A DNA stretch of 64,000 bases from Jiangella endophytica (GCF_003427025.1 NZ_QVAI01000011.1:1-64000); one strand, 5' to 3'; numbered from the stretch's first letter, positions 1 through 10,556 are shown. The notes: a model not told the origin generated them from the letters alone. Made by a program: numbers and translations.

Positions 1-12
1 GCGGGAGCTCTC

Positions 13-1632
13 ATGAGACCGTTTCCCACCCGCACTCTGGCCGCCGCCGTCACGATCCTGCTGCTGAGCGCATGCGGCGGCACGGACGGCGGTGAGGTCA
101 CCGACCCGGCGGGCGCCGGCGACACGACGCCGCGATCCGGCGGCACGCTGCGCTACGCGCTCTCGTCAGCGCCGGTCTGCCCCGACCCGCACCAGGCCGG
201 CCAGAACATGGCCATCTACATCGCCCGCCAGGTGGCCGACTCGCTCACCGACCAGGACCCGGAGACCGGGGAGATCGTGCCGTGGCTGGCCGAGAGCTGG
301 GAGGCCGGCCCCGCGGCCACCGAGTTCACCTTCCACCTGCGCCACGGCGTCACCTTCAGCGACGGCACGCCCCTGACGGCGGAGTCGGTCCGGGCGAACT
401 TCGACGCGATCGTCGGGCTGGGCGCGGCGGCACCGCTGGGCAACAGCTACCTGGCCGGCTACGTGGAGACCCGCGTGGCCGACGACCGCACGGCGACCGT
501 GGTCTTCGAGCAGCCGAACGCCCAGTTCCTGCAGGCGACCGCCACCCACTCGCTGGCCCTCCTGAGCGACGCGACGCTGGCCACGCCGCCGGAGCAGCGC
601 TGCCAGGGCGGCGTCGTCGGCAGCGGCCCGTTCGTGGTCGAGGACTACGTGCAGGACCAGAGCGCGACGCTGGTCCGGCGCGACGGATACGCGTGGGGCT
701 CCGCCGTGTTCGGCCACGACGGCGAGGCGTACCTCGACGGCATCGAGTTCAGCATCGTCCCGGAGTCGGGCGTCCGCGCCGGTGGCCTGGCGTCGGACCA
801 GCTGGACGCCATCAGTGACGTGCTCCCCCAGGACCAGCCGGCCATCGAGGGCGCCGGCGGGCAGGTGCTGACGACGGCGAACCCGGGCGTCGTCTTCGTG
901 CTGCACGTCAACGTCTCGCGCGGGCCGCTCGCCGATCCGGCCGTGCGCCGCGCGCTGCTCCCGGCGATCGACCGGCAGCAGCTGGTCGACACCGTCCTGG
1001 GCGCGAACTTCCATCCCGCGACGAGCATCCTCGGCCACCGCACGCCGGGCTGGGTGGACCTGTCCGACCGGCTGGCGTTCGACCCTGACGCCGCCGCGGC
1101 CCAGCTCGACGCGGCCGGCTGGACGGCCGGCGCCGACGGCATCCGGGAGAAGGACGGGCAGCCGCTGAGCATCGACGTCGTGTACGGGCTGGCGTTCAAC
1201 GGCAGCCAGGCGGTGCTCGAGCTCGTGCAGCAGCAGTTGCGCGCCGTCGGCGTCGACCTGCGGCTGCGTCAGACGACGCCGGCCGAGAGCGAGGCGGCGC
1301 TGTCGGCGGGCGACTACGACACCTTCTACTACAACACCACCCGGGCCGACCCGGACATCCTGCGCACGGCGTTCTCGTCCACCACGACCAACCGCAACCG
1401 GTTCCCGGGCCCGACCCCGCTGGACCCGGTCCTCGAGCGGCAGGCCGCCACCCTCGACGCGGCCGAGCGCGACCAGCTGGTGGCCACCGCACAGGAGTCG
1501 ATCCTCGACGAGGCCTACGCCGTCCCGCTGTTCGAGCTGTCGCAGGCCATCGGGGTGACCGGGAGCGTCCGGGACCTGAGGTTCGAGGCGTCGGCCCGGC
1601 TGCAGTTCTTCGACACCTGGCTCGCGGAGTGA
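13..1632 (+). CDS. ABC transporter substrate-binding lipoprotein (SBP_bac_5 family)
   Basis: Extracellular solute-binding component of an oligopeptide/dipeptide/nickel-type importer, 539 aa. The N-terminus is a lipoprotein signal with lipobox LLSAC, so Cys21 would be lipidated. A Gly/Asp/Thr-rich linker follows, then a full-length family 5 fold starting near SGGTLRYAL. A GGGAG Shine-Dalgarno lies 5 bases before the ATG, so the gene starts inside the window. It opens an operon with two permeases, a fused ATPase and four LLM monooxygenases. This suggests that the bound ligand is a small molecule attacked by flavin monooxygenases rather than an ordinary peptide. The ligand cannot be named from sequence. 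Confidence 0.93.
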   Translation: MRPFPTRTLAAAVTILLLSACGGTDGGEVTDPAGAGDTTPRSGGTLRYALSSAPVCPDPHQAGQNMAIYIARQVADSLTDQDPETGEIVPWLAESWEAGPAATEFTFHLRHGVTFSDGTPLTAESVRANFDAIVGLGAAAPLGNSYLAGYVETRVADDRTATVVFEQPNAQFLQATATHSLALLSDATLATPPEQRCQGGVVGSGPFVVEDYVQDQSATLVRRDGYAWGSAVFGHDGEAYLDGIEFSIVPESGVRAGGLASDQLDAISDVLPQDQPAIEGAGGQVLTTANPGVVFVLHVNVSRGPLADPAVRRALLPAIDRQQLVDTVLGANFHPATSILGHRTPGWVDLSDRLAFDPDAAAAQLDAAGWTAGADGIREKDGQPLSIDVVYGLAFNGSQAVLELVQQQLRAVGVDLRLRQTTPAESEAALSAGDYDTFYYNTTRADPDILRTAFSSTTTNRNRFPGPTPLDPVLERQAATLDAAERDQLVATAQESILDEAYAVPLFELSQAIGVTGSVRDLRFEASARLQFFDTWLAE

Positions 1633-1635
1633 CCG

Positions 1636-2592
1636 GTGGGACGGTATCTGGCCCGCCGGCTCGCCCAGGCCGTGTTCGTCCTGTGGGCGGCGTTCACCGT
1701 CGCGTTCGCCCTGCTGTACCTGCTGCCCAGCGACCCGGTGGCGATCATGCTGGACTCCGGCGGCGAGGGAACGTTCGTCGATCCCGAGCAGCGGGCCGAG
1801 CTGACCGCCCGGTACGGCCTGGACGAGCCGGTGCACGTGCAGTACCTCACGATGCTGGCCGACGCCGCCCGCGGCGACTTCGGCGTCTCGATCAGCACCG
1901 GCGCGCCGGTGCGCTCCATGATCGTCGAGGCCCTGCCGGAGACGCTGGAGCTGGCCGGCACGGCACTGGTGCTCGCGCTCGTCCTGGGCGCGGGCACCGC
2001 CCTCGCCGCCACCTACACGCGCCGTCCCTGGCTGCGGCAGCTGCTGCTCGCGCTGCCGCCGCTGGGCGTGTCGGTGCCGACGTTCTGGACCGGGCTGCTC
2101 CTGCTGCAGCTCGTGTCGTTCCGGTGGGGGCTGCTGCCGGCCATGGGCGACGACGGCGTCCGCGCTCTGGTGCTGCCGGCGATCACGCTGGCGTTGCCCA
2201 CGGCCGCCGTCATCGCGCAGGTGCTGGCGAAGAGCCTGGCGCTCACCTGGTCCGAGCCGTACATCGGCACCGCGCGGGCGAAGGGCGTGAGCCGTTCGGG
2301 CATCCTGCTCGGCCACGCGGCCCGCAACGCGGCCATCCCGGTCCTGACGCTCGTCGGTGTCACCGTCGGCAATCTGGTCGCCGGCTCGGTGATCGTCGAG
2401 ACGGTCTTCTCGCGGGCCGGGATCGGCCGGCTCACCCAGGCCGCGGTCGGAGCGCAGGACATCCCCGTCGTGCAGGGGCTGGTCGTGCTCGCCGCCGTGA
2501 TCTTCGTGGTGGTGAACCTGGCCGTCGACCTCGTCTACCCGCTCGTCGATCCCCGGATCACCCGGGCCCGGACCCTGGCGGTGGCGTCGTGA
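1636..2592 (+). CDS. ABC transporter permease (DppB type)
   Basis: Inner-membrane permease, 318 aa, from a GTG start three bases after the preceding stop. It opens with the typical DppB start (YLARRLAQAVFVLW) and a first membrane helix. The cytoplasmic EAA loop is visible as YIGTARAKGVSRSGILLGHA, the contact for the ATPase. The protein ends with the family motif DLVYPLVDPRI. Its stop codon overlaps the start of the next permease by 4 bases. The membrane pair is formed with the DppC-type protein. Confidence 0.94.
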   Translation: MGRYLARRLAQAVFVLWAAFTVAFALLYLLPSDPVAIMLDSGGEGTFVDPEQRAELTARYGLDEPVHVQYLTMLADAARGDFGVSISTGAPVRSMIVEALPETLELAGTALVLALVLGAGTALAATYTRRPWLRQLLLALPPLGVSVPTFWTGLLLLQLVSFRWGLLPAMGDDGVRALVLPAITLALPTAAVIAQVLAKSLALTWSEPYIGTARAKGVSRSGILLGHAARNAAIPVLTLVGVTVGNLVAGSVIVETVFSRAGIGRLTQAAVGAQDIPVVQGLVVLAAVIFVVVNLAVDLVYPLVDPRITRARTLAVAS

Positions 2593-3488
2593 CCGAGCTG
2601 ATCACCCCTGTCGCTCCGGCGCCGCCCGGCGGTCCGGCCGAGCCCGTCCCGGCGGCGGAGCGCCGCGACCGCGGCCTGGTGCGCCGGCTGCTGCGCCCCG
2701 GACTGGTCGTGGCGATCGCCGTCGTCTCCGTCGCGCTGCTCTGGGCGTTCGTGCCGGGGTGGTTCACGGGGCACGACCCGATCACCGGCGTGCCGGCGCA
2801 GAACCTCCGCCCGCCCGGCGCCGACCACTGGTTCGGCACCGACCACCTGGGCCGTGACCTGTTCGCCCGGGTCGTGCACGGCTCGGCGCTGTCGCTGCAG
2901 GCGGCGCTGATCGCGGTGCTCATCGGGCTGCTGGCCGGATCGACGATCGGGCTGCTGTCCGGGTTCGCCGGCGGCGCCGTCGACGACGTCCTGATGCGCG
3001 TCGTCGACGTGCTGCTCGCCATCCCCGGCCTGCTGCTCTCGCTCGCCGTGGTGACGGTGCTGGGGTTCGGCACCGTCAACGTGGCGGTCGCCGTCGGGGT
3101 CGCCTCGGTGGCCACGTTCGCCCGGGTGATGCGCGGCGAGGTGCTGCGGGTCCGGCAGGCCACCTACATCGAGGCCGCGTTCGCCTCGGGCGTGCGCTGG
3201 ACCGGTGTCCTGCGCCGGCACGTCCTGCCGAACTCGGCCGGTCCGGTGGTCGTGCTGGCGGCGCTGGAGTTCGGCCAGGCGATCCTCGCGGTGTCGGCGC
3301 TGAGCTTCCTCGGCTTCGGCGCCGCTCCACCCGCGCCTGAGTGGGGCTCGCTGATCTCCGAGGGCCGCAACCACCTCGCGACGTCCTGGTGGCTGACCAC
3401 ACTGCCGGGACTGGTCGTCATCGCCGTGGTACTGGCCACCAGCCGGATCAGCCGGGCGCTGGGCGGCGACGGGAGCACGACGTGGTGA
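2589..3488 (+). CDS. ABC transporter permease (DppC type)
   Basis: Second permease, 299 aa, from a GTG start that overlaps the preceding stop by 4 bases (GTGA). A Pro-rich cytoplasmic tail of about 35 residues precedes the first helix. The DppC motif [19 protein letters not shown] lies after that helix, and an EAA loop ([19 protein letters not shown]) near residue 200. The family ending with EWGSLISEG is present. The reading frame is open much further upstream, but that part only shadows the DppB gene, so the coupled GTG is chosen. Confidence 0.94.
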   Translation: MTELITPVAPAPPGGPAEPVPAAERRDRGLVRRLLRPGLVVAIAVVSVALLWAFVPGWFTGHDPITGVPAQNLRPPGADHWFGTDHLGRDLFARVVHGSALSLQAALIAVLIGLLAGSTIGLLSGFAGGAVDDVLMRVVDVLLAIPGLLLSLAVVTVLGFGTVNVAVAVGVASVATFARVMRGEVLRVRQATYIEAAFASGVRWTGVLRRHVLPNSAGPVVVLAALEFGQAILAVSALSFLGFGAAPPAPEWGSLISEGRNHLATSWWLTTLPGLVVIAVVLATSRISRALGGDGSTTW

Positions 3489-5101
3489 GCCTCGACGCGT
3501 CCCCGCCGGTGCTGGACGTGCGGGACCTGCGGGTCTCGTACCGCGGCCGTGGGCGCGTGGTCGAGGCGGTGCGCGGGGTCAGCCTTCGCGTCGACCCGGG
3601 CGAGGTGGTCGCGCTGGTCGGTGAGTCGGGCTCGGGCAAGTCGACGACGGCGCACGCCGTGCTCGGGCTGCTGCCGCCGGGCGGGACCGTCGACGGCGGA
3701 CGCGTCCACATCGCCGGCCAGGACGTCACCGGCTGGCCGGACCGCCGGTTGCGGGCCGTGCGCGGGCTGCGGGCCGGTCTGGTGCCCCAGGATCCGACGG
3801 TCTCGCTCAACCCCGTCCGGCGGGTCGGCCACCAGGTCGCCGAGGCGCTGCGGGCGCACGGCCTCGCCGACCGGCGGACGGCGGCCGCCCGGTCCGTCGA
3901 GCTGCTCGACGAGGTGGGGCTGCCCGACCCGGCGACCCGCGCCCGGCAGTACCCGCACGAGTTGTCCGGCGGGATGCGCCAGCGCGTGCTCATCGCCATC
4001 GCGCTGGCCTGCCGGCCCGACCTGGTCATCGCCGACGAGCCGACCAGCGGCCTCGACGTCACCGTGCAGAAGCACGTGCTCGACCAGTTCGACCGGCTCA
4101 CCGGCGAGCGCGGCGCCGCAGTCCTGTTCGTCACCCACGACCTCGGCGTCGCCGCCGACCGCGCCCGCCGCATCGTCGTGATGCGCCACGGCGTCATCGT
4201 CGAGGACGGGCCCGCGGCGCAGGTGCTCGGCACTCCACGGCACGACTACACCCGGCGGCTCATCGCGGCCGCGCCGAGCCTCACCAGCGCGCGACTCCGG
4301 CCGCGGGCCGCGCACGCGACGCCGTCGCCGCCGCTCGTCGTCGCCCGCGACCTGGTGAAGGAGTTCCGGCTGCCGGCCGGGCGGCGCCTGCGAGCCGTCG
4401 ACGGGGTGAGCTTCGAGATCGCCCGTGGCACGACGTTCGCGCTGGTCGGCGAGTCCGGTTCCGGCAAGTCGACGACCGCGCGGCTGGTGGCCCGGCTGAC
4501 AACGCCCGGCGCCGGGACGCTCGAGTTCGACGGGCAGGACCTCGGACGGCTGCGCGGGCCGGCCGTGCGCCGGCTGCGCGCCCGGCTCCAGCTGGTCTAC
4601 CAGAATCCGTACGGCTCGCTGGACCCCCGGCTGGCGGTCGAGGACGTCGTCGCCGAGCCGCTGACGGCCTTCGGCGCCGGCAGCCGGGCCGAGCGGCGCG
4701 CTCGCGTCGCGGAGCTGCTCGACCTGGTGGCGCTGCCGGCCGGAACCGCGCGACGGCGGCCGCCGGAGCTCTCCGGCGGGCAGCGCCAGCGCGTCGCCAT
4801 CGCGCGCGCCGTCGCCCTGCGGCCGGACCTGCTGATCCTCGACGAACCCGTCTCCGCGCTCGACGTGTCCGTCCAGGCGCAGATCCTCCAGCTGCTGGCC
4901 GGCCTGCAGTCCGATCTCGGCCTGACCTACCTGTTCATCTCGCACGACCTCGCCGTCGTGCGGCAGGTGTCGGACATCGTCGGCGTGATGCGCCACGGCC
5001 GGCTGGTCGAGACCGGCACCGCCGACCAGGTCTTCACCGCTCCTCGGCACGAGTACACCGCCGAACTGCTCGACGCGATCCCCGGAAGGACCCACCGATG
5101 A
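3485..5101 (+). CDS. Fused double ABC ATPase (DppD-DppF type)
   Basis: Cytoplasmic energy subunit with two complete nucleotide-binding domains in one chain of 538 aa. Domain 1 has Walker [10 protein letters not shown], signature LSGGMRQRV and Walker [13 protein letters not shown]. Domain 2 has [18 protein letters not shown] and [12 protein letters not shown]. Each is followed by a THD or SHD switch His. The fusion replaces the usual separate D and F subunits; the Dpp-type importer near 28-32 kb keeps them separate. The GTG start overlaps the DppC stop by 4 bases; another GTG lies one codon upstream. The downstream ATGA overlap links it to the monooxygenases. Confidence 0.93.
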   Translation: MSLDASPPVLDVRDLRVSYRGRGRVVEAVRGVSLRVDPGEVVALVGESGSGKSTTAHAVLGLLPPGGTVDGGRVHIAGQDVTGWPDRRLRAVRGLRAGLVPQDPTVSLNPVRRVGHQVAEALRAHGLADRRTAAARSVELLDEVGLPDPATRARQYPHELSGGMRQRVLIAIALACRPDLVIADEPTSGLDVTVQKHVLDQFDRLTGERGAAVLFVTHDLGVAADRARRIVVMRHGVIVEDGPAAQVLGTPRHDYTRRLIAAAPSLTSARLRPRAAHATPSPPLVVARDLVKEFRLPAGRRLRAVDGVSFEIARGTTFALVGESGSGKSTTARLVARLTTPGAGTLEFDGQDLGRLRGPAVRRLRARLQLVYQNPYGSLDPRLAVEDVVAEPLTAFGAGSRAERRARVAELLDLVALPAGTARRRPPELSGGQRQRVAIARAVALRPDLLILDEPVSALDVSVQAQILQLLAGLQSDLGLTYLFISHDLAVVRQVSDIVGVMRHGRLVETGTADQVFTAPRHEYTAELLDAIPGRTHR

Positions 5102-6246
5102 GCGTGACACCGCTGTCCGTCCTGGACCTCTCCCCCATCTCGTCCGGCTCCACCGCCGCGGCGGCACTGCGGAACACGCTGGACCTGGCGCGGCACACCG
5201 AGCGGCTCGGCTATCGGCGCTACTGGCTGGCCGAACACCACCTCGCGCCCGGTGTGGCGTCGTCGGCGCCCGCGGTGCTGGCCGGGCTCGTCGCCGCCGC
5301 GACGACGCGCATCCGCGTCGGGTCCGCGGCCGTCCAGCTGGGCCACGTCGCGCCGCTGGCGGTGGCCGAGCAGTTCGGCACCCTCGCCCAGCTGCACCCG
5401 GACCGCGTCGACGTCGGGTTGGGCCGGTCGCCACTGGCAGGGCTCGCCGCGGGCACGAGCCCGGCCCGGCCGCCGCGCAAGGGGCCGGCCGCCGACCGCG
5501 TGGCCGACGGCCTGCTGATCCCGGCGGTGCCGGCGTTCGACGTCGAGAAGGAGTCGTTCCAGCGGATCTTCCGGCTGATCGGCTCGAACAGCGCCACCCA
5601 CCGCGACTACCACGCCGACGTCGGCGCCGTGCTCGACTTCCTGGACGGCGGGCACGTCGAGGCGGAGTCCGGGGTGACGACGCACAGCCCCGTCGCCGAG
5701 GGCGTCGACGCGCAGGTGTGGATCCTCGGCTCCAGCGGCGGCGAGAGCGCCCGTACGGCCGGCGCGCTCGGCCTGCCGTTCGGCGCGAACTACCACGTCA
5801 GCCCGTCGACCATCCTCGAGACCGTGCGCGCCTATCGCGAGGCGTTCCGTCCGTCGCGCCGGCTGGCCGAGCCGTACGTCGTCGTGTCCGTGGACGTCGT
5901 GGTCGGGCCCGACGACGACACCGCACGCGAGCTGGCGTCGCCGTTCGGCCAGTGGGTGCTGAGCATCCGGGCCGGCGAGGGCGCCATCCGGTACCCGAGC
6001 CCGAAGGAGGCCGCGCAGTTCCCCTGGACCGACGAGCAGCGGCGCATCGTGCGGGACCGGACCGCGACGCAGCTGGTCGGGAGTCCGGACACCGTCGCCC
6101 GAGGTCTCGCCGTCCTGCGCGACGCCACCGCCGCCGATGAGCTGCTCGTCACGACGATCACCCACGAGCACGCCGACCGCGTCCGCTCGTACGACCTGCT
6201 GGCCGCCGCCTGGGGGCTCGGAACGTCCGAAGGAGAGCACCGATGA
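5098..6246 (+). CDS. LLM class flavin-dependent oxidoreductase (MsnO8-like)
   Basis: Luciferase-like TIM-barrel monooxygenase, 382 aa, which would use reduced FMN supplied by a separate reductase. The N-terminus ([20 protein letters not shown]), the YWLAEHH motif and the DVGLGRSPL segment are those of the MsnO8 subgroup. That subgroup is often found in sulfur-scavenging or secondary-metabolite clusters. It overlaps the ATPase by ATGA and the next LLM gene by ATGA, so it is translated together with the importer. The substrate is unknown. No flavin reductase gene is seen nearby. Confidence 0.88.
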   Translation: MSVTPLSVLDLSPISSGSTAAAALRNTLDLARHTERLGYRRYWLAEHHLAPGVASSAPAVLAGLVAAATTRIRVGSAAVQLGHVAPLAVAEQFGTLAQLHPDRVDVGLGRSPLAGLAAGTSPARPPRKGPAADRVADGLLIPAVPAFDVEKESFQRIFRLIGSNSATHRDYHADVGAVLDFLDGGHVEAESGVTTHSPVAEGVDAQVWILGSSGGESARTAGALGLPFGANYHVSPSTILETVRAYREAFRPSRRLAEPYVVVSVDVVVGPDDDTARELASPFGQWVLSIRAGEGAIRYPSPKEAAQFPWTDEQRRIVRDRTATQLVGSPDTVARGLAVLRDATAADELLVTTITHEHADRVRSYDLLAAAWGLGTSEGEHR

Positions 6247-7376
6247 GCACACTGCGCCTCGCCGTCGAGATCGGCGGCGCCGGCCACCACCCCGGCGCGT
6301 GGCGCCACGACGACGCGCACCCGGGCCGGCTCGTCGACGCGGGGTACCACGTCGAGCTGGCCCGCACCGCCGAGCGCGCGACACTCGACTTCGTCGCGAT
6401 CCCCGACACCTTCGCACCGCCGCCGGCCGCGCTGCCCCCGTCGGCCCGTGGCCGCCTCGACGCCGTCGCGGTGGCCGCCAGGGTCGCGCCGGTCACCAGC
6501 GGCATCGGGCTGGTCCCCACGGCCACCACCACGCACACCGAGCCGTTCCATCTCTCCAAGGCGATCGCGACGCTCGACTACGTCAGCCACGGCCGGGCCG
6601 GGTGGGAGGCCGACGTCTCGCGCACCGAGGCCGAGGCCCGGCACTTCGGCCGCAAGCACGCCGCCCCGGCCGAGGATCTCTACGCCGAGGCCGGCGACGC
6701 GATCGAGGTGGTGACGCGGCTGTGGGACAGCTGGGAGGATGACGCGGTCATCCGTGACGTCGCCACCGGCCGCTATGTCGACCGCGACAGGCTCCACCCG
6801 ATCGACTTCACCGGCGCGTTCTTCTCCGTCAGGGGCCCGTCGATCACCCCGCGGCCGCCGCAGGGGCGGCCGCTGGTCGTGGTGCGGGTCGACGACGACC
6901 CCGCCTGGGTGCCCGCGGCCCGCTACGCCGACGTCGTCCGCACCTCGGCGCCGGACCTGGAGACCGCGCGCTCGTTCCGGGCCCGGATCCGCGCCGCCGT
7001 CGAGGCCGCGGGCCGCGATCCGGACGCCGTCGCCGTCCTCGTCGACATCGCCACCCAGCTCGGCCGGTCCGCCGACGACGCGCAGCGCACCTGGAACGAG
7101 CTGGACCGGCTCGGCGGGCGGCCGTGGCGCCCGGAGTCGTCGCGGTTCGCCGGCACGCCGTCCGGCCTGGCCGACCTCGTCGAGGAGTGGTTCCACGAGG
7201 GCGCGGCCGACGGGTTCGTCGTCCGGCCGGCGCTGCTGCCGGCCGGGCTGACGGCGCTGGCCGACGGCCTCGTGCCGGTGCTGCGCGAGCGCGACCTGTT
7301 CCGCCACGCGTATCCCGGCCGCACGCTGCGCGACACCTTCGGCCTGGCCCGCCCCGCCAGCCGCTACGCCGCCTGA
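6243..7376 (+). CDS. LLM class flavin-dependent oxidoreductase (SnaA/NtaA group)
   Basis: Second monooxygenase of the operon, 377 aa, starting in an ATGA overlap. It resembles the SnaA/NtaA/DszA side of the bacterial luciferase superfamily. Family signs are the early [20 protein letters not shown] segment, the [14 protein letters not shown] segment, and an insertion before the [10 protein letters not shown] strand that shapes the active site. Family members oxidise aminopolycarboxylates, dibenzothiophene sulfone or pristinamycin precursors; none of these substrates can be assigned here. A gap of 23 bases separates it from the next LLM gene. Confidence 0.87.
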   Translation: MSTLRLAVEIGGAGHHPGAWRHDDAHPGRLVDAGYHVELARTAERATLDFVAIPDTFAPPPAALPPSARGRLDAVAVAARVAPVTSGIGLVPTATTTHTEPFHLSKAIATLDYVSHGRAGWEADVSRTEAEARHFGRKHAAPAEDLYAEAGDAIEVVTRLWDSWEDDAVIRDVATGRYVDRDRLHPIDFTGAFFSVRGPSITPRPPQGRPLVVVRVDDDPAWVPAARYADVVRTSAPDLETARSFRARIRAAVEAAGRDPDAVAVLVDIATQLGRSADDAQRTWNELDRLGGRPWRPESSRFAGTPSGLADLVEEWFHEGAADGFVVRPALLPAGLTALADGLVPVLRERDLFRHAYPGRTLRDTFGLARPASRYAA

Positions 7377-7399
7377 TCCCCGCCCGTCCCCCGGAGATG

Positions 7400-8710
7400 A
7401 TGACTGTGGAGCGACCCCTCAAGCAGATCCACCTCGCGGCGCACTTCCCCGGCGTCAACAACACGACCGTGTGGAGCGATCCGGCCGCAGGCAGCCAGAT
7501 CGAGTTCGACTCGTTCGTGCACCTGGCCCGGACCGCCGAACGCGGCCTGTTCGACTTCTTCTTCCTCGCCGAAGGGCTGCGCCTGCGGGAGCACCGCGGC
7601 CGCATCCACGACCTCGACGTCGTCGGCCGGCCCGACACGCTCACCGTCCTGAACGCCCTGGCCGCCGTGACCACGCACCTCGGCCTGGCCGGGACCGTCA
7701 ACACCACCTTCAACGAGCCGTACGAGCTGGCCCGCCAGTTCGCCTCGCTGGACCATCTGTCCGCCGGCCGCGCGGCCTGGAACATGGTCACCTCGTCCGA
7801 CGCGTTCACCGGCGAGAACTTCCGCCGCGGCGGCTACCTCGACCACGCCGACCGGTACGGGCGCGCGGCGGAGACCATCGCCACCGCTCGCGAGCTCTGG
7901 GACGCGCCGAACGGCCGGTTCACCCACCACGGCCCGCAGTTCGACATCGCCGGCGTCTTCGACGTCCCGCGCAGCCCACAGGGGCACCCCGTCCTCATCC
8001 AGGCCGGCGACTCCGACGCCGGGCGCGATTTCGGGGCCGCGCACGCCGACGCGATCTTCACGATCCACTCCACCCTCGAGGCGGGGCAGGCGTTCCACGC
8101 CGACATGAGGGCCAGGCTCCTGCGGCACCGGCGCGGAGCGGACGAGCTGCGCATCCTGCCCGGCGCGACGTTCGTGCTCGGTGACACCGACGCCGACGCC
8201 CACGAGCGGGCCGACGTGATCCGCCACCAGCAGGTCGGGCCGCAGACCGCGATCGCGTTCCTCGAGCAGATCTGGGGCCGGGACCTGTCCGCCCACGACC
8301 CGGACGGCCCGCTTCCCGACGTCGACCCGGACCCCGACGCCGTCATCACCCGCGGCCGGGTGCGGCACGGCGACCCCGCCGCCGTCGCGAAACTGTGGCG
8401 CGAGACCGCGGAGGCGAAGAAGCTGTCGATCCGCGAGCTGGTCATCGAGCTGACCGGCCGGCAGTCGTTCGTCGGCAGCCCGGCGACGGTGGCCGCGCAG
8501 ATCGACGAGTACGTGCAGAGCGACGCCTGTGACGGGTTCATCCTCGTGCCCCACCTCACGCCCGCGGGGCTGGACGAGTTCGTCGACACCGTCGTGCCGC
8601 TGCTGCAGGAGCGCGGCTCGTTCCGCACCTCGTACACCGGCACGACCCTCCGTGACCACCTGGGCCTGCGCCGCCCCGACCACGCCGCCGGCCGCGCCGC
8701 GGCGTCCTGA
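7400..8710 (+). CDS. NtaA/DmoA-family FMN-dependent monooxygenase
   Basis: Third LLM monooxygenase, 436 aa, close to the usual 440-450 aa of the NtaA/SnaA/SoxA/DszA family. Diagnostic stretches are QIHLAAHFPGVNNTTVW at the N-terminus, HLARTAERGLFDFFFLAEG, SLDHLSAGRAAWNMVTS and IRELVIELTGRQSFVGSP. The start is uncertain: ATG at 7397 or 7400, or a GTG at 7406 that sits 9 bases from the GGAG at 7393-7396. Known relatives cleave C-N or C-S bonds using FMNH2 and oxygen. Its place between an importer and other LLM enzymes fits a scavenging pathway. Confidence 0.88.
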   Translation: MTVERPLKQIHLAAHFPGVNNTTVWSDPAAGSQIEFDSFVHLARTAERGLFDFFFLAEGLRLREHRGRIHDLDVVGRPDTLTVLNALAAVTTHLGLAGTVNTTFNEPYELARQFASLDHLSAGRAAWNMVTSSDAFTGENFRRGGYLDHADRYGRAAETIATARELWDAPNGRFTHHGPQFDIAGVFDVPRSPQGHPVLIQAGDSDAGRDFGAAHADAIFTIHSTLEAGQAFHADMRARLLRHRRGADELRILPGATFVLGDTDADAHERADVIRHQQVGPQTAIAFLEQIWGRDLSAHDPDGPLPDVDPDPDAVITRGRVRHGDPAAVAKLWRETAEAKKLSIRELVIELTGRQSFVGSPATVAAQIDEYVQSDACDGFILVPHLTPAGLDEFVDTVVPLLQERGSFRTSYTGTTLRDHLGLRRPDHAAGRAAAS

Positions 8711-8724
8711 TCGAAGGAGACCCG

Positions 8725-9507
8725 ATGACGCAGACCACCCTGCTGGACGAGTGGACCACCTGGCATGCCGCCCGCGAGGACGACCTGCGCCAGCCGTACG
8801 GCTGGCTCAGCCTGGTCGCGTACCAGTGGCTGCCCGCGGAGCCGGTCCGGTTCCCCGGCCTGCCCGGTGAGTGGAGCGCGAGCGACGCGGCCGCCCGAGT
8901 GACGGCGTCGGCGGCGGACGCGCTCGTGGTCGACGGGACTCGGCTGGACGGCACCGCCGAGCTGTCCGTCGCCGAGTCGGCGTCGCACCTGTGGGCGGAG
9001 TTCGGCGCCGCGAAGGTCGAGGTCGGGCTGCGCGGCGGCCGGTACGCGCTGCGCGTGCGCGACCCGCAGGCGCCGGTCCGGGCCGCGTTCGTCGGCGTGC
9101 CGGCGTTCGACTTCGACGAGCGCTGGATCGTCACGGGGCGGTTCGTCCCGGCGGCCGAGCGGCACACCGTCGTCGTCGGGTCCGCTCGCACCGACCTGTC
9201 CCACACGCAACGCGTCGCCGGGACCGTGGTGTTCACCCTCGACGGCGCCGCGCACATGCTGACGGCGATCGACGGCGGCGACGGCGCCCTCGTGCTGCCG
9301 TTCCACGACCGCACCAACGGCCGCGAGACGTGGACCTGGCGGGTCCTGCACGCCGGCCCGGCCGGTCCGGACGGCGCCGTCACCCTGGATTTCAACCGGG
9401 CCGTCAACCCGCCGTCCTCGTTCACCGCCTACGGCACCTGCCCGCGGCCGCCGGCCGGCAGCACCCTCGCCGTCGCGGTGCGGGCCGGTGAGCGGGCACC
9501 GCGGTGA
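8725..9507 (+). CDS. DUF1684 domain protein
   Basis: A 260-aa soluble protein preceded by a GAAGGAGA ribosome-binding site. The N-terminal W-x-AAREDDLRQPYGWLSLV block and the C-terminal block with DFNRAVNPPSSFTAYGTC followed by P-rich residues are the two conserved ends of DUF1684. In this family an N-P-P and Tyr-x-x-Cys-Pro element sits near the C-terminus. The function of DUF1684 is not established. Here it lies between LLM monooxygenases and overlaps the next one by 4 bases, so a role in the same oxidation pathway is a reasonable inference only. Confidence 0.85.
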   Translation: MTQTTLLDEWTTWHAAREDDLRQPYGWLSLVAYQWLPAEPVRFPGLPGEWSASDAAARVTASAADALVVDGTRLDGTAELSVAESASHLWAEFGAAKVEVGLRGGRYALRVRDPQAPVRAAFVGVPAFDFDERWIVTGRFVPAAERHTVVVGSARTDLSHTQRVAGTVVFTLDGAAHMLTAIDGGDGALVLPFHDRTNGRETWTWRVLHAGPAGPDGAVTLDFNRAVNPPSSFTAYGTCPRPPAGSTLAVAVRAGERAPR

Positions 9508-10556
9508 GGTTCCTCGCGGTCGACCTGATCGCGAACGCCCCGCACCTGCTGACCGGGCGGACGCCGAGCCAGCACGAGCGCTTCCGGCGGGTCGTCGACA
9601 ACGCGCGCTACGCCGAGGAGCTGGGCTTCGACGCGATCGGGATCGGCGAACGGCACGCGCAGCCGTTCCTGTCGTCGTCGCCGCCGGTGGTGCTGGCGCA
9701 CCTCGCCGCCGTCACGTCACGGGTGCGGCTGGTGACGACGGTGACGGTGCTCAGCCTGCTCGACCCGGTCCGGGTGGCCGAGGACTACGCCACGCTGGAC
9801 CACCTCTCCGGCGGCCGGCTCGAGCTGATCATCGGCAAGGGCAACGACCCGCACCAGTCCGCGCTGTTCGGCTACGACGTGAGCGACCAGTGGGAGCGCA
9901 ACCGGGAGAACCACGAGTTGCTGCGCCGGCTCTGGCGGGAGGAGCGGGTGACCTGGACCGGGACCTACCGGCCGCCGCTGGTGGGCGCGACGACGCAGCC
10001 GCGGCCACTGCAGCGGCCCACCATCCCGATCTGGCACGGCAGCGCGACCAGCGAGGAGTCGACCGAGCTGGCGGCGACGTGGGGCGAACCGCTGTTCTCC
10101 GCCAACGGCTTCCACCCGCTGGAGAAGTACGCCGCGCTGGTGCGCCACTACCGGCGCCGCTACGAGGAGCACGGCCACGGGCCGGCGTCGTCGGCCCTGG
10201 TGGGCGCCGGCGCCGGCGCGAGCGGGCTGCACCTCGAGCCCGACTCGCGCCGGGCGGTCGAGACGTTCCGGCCGTACTACGAGGCGTTCACCCGCACCGA
10301 GGGGTTCCGGCACAACGGGTCGCCGTTCGTCACGCTGGAGGACAACATCGCCGGAGGCCCGGCGCTCGTCGGCAGCCCGCAGCAGGTGCTGGAGAAGATC
10401 CACCTGCAGTACGAGGCGTTCGGCCACCAGGTGCTGGCCCTGGGCATCGAAGGCTTCGGGCTGCCCGAGGCGCAGCGACGCGCCAGCCTCGAGCTGTTCT
10501 TCGGCGAGGTGGCGCCGGTCCTGCGCAAGGAGCTGCCGAGCACGGTGTGGACCTGA
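9504..10556 (+). CDS. CE1758-family FMN-dependent luciferase-like monooxygenase
   Basis: Fourth LLM enzyme of the operon, 350 aa, from a GTG overlapping the DUF1684 stop. It begins MRFLAVDLI and has the segments AIGIGERHAQPFLSSSPPVV, RLVTTVTVLSLLDPVRVAED and ELIIGKGNDPHQ, which mark the CE1758 subgroup. The late segment GGPALVGSPQQVLEKI is the usual phosphate-binding turn of the barrel. It appears to be the last gene of the operon; a 64-base gap separates it from an unrelated lipoprotein. The substrate is unknown. Confidence 0.88.
   Translation: MRFLAVDLIANAPHLLTGRTPSQHERFRRVVDNARYAEELGFDAIGIGERHAQPFLSSSPPVVLAHLAAVTSRVRLVTTVTVLSLLDPVRVAEDYATLDHLSGGRLELIIGKGNDPHQSALFGYDVSDQWERNRENHELLRRLWREERVTWTGTYRPPLVGATTQPRPLQRPTIPIWHGSATSEESTELAATWGEPLFSANGFHPLEKYAALVRHYRRRYEEHGHGPASSALVGAGAGASGLHLEPDSRRAVETFRPYYEAFTRTEGFRHNGSPFVTLEDNIAGGPALVGSPQQVLEKIHLQYEAFGHQVLALGIEGFGLPEAQRRASLELFFGEVAPVLRKELPSTVWT

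Noticed and set aside
166-2316. 716-codon open frame on the minus strand
   Set aside because: Antisense to the SBP and DppB genes. The translation is rich in Arg, Gln, His and Gly with no family pattern; long antisense frames are expected at this GC content.
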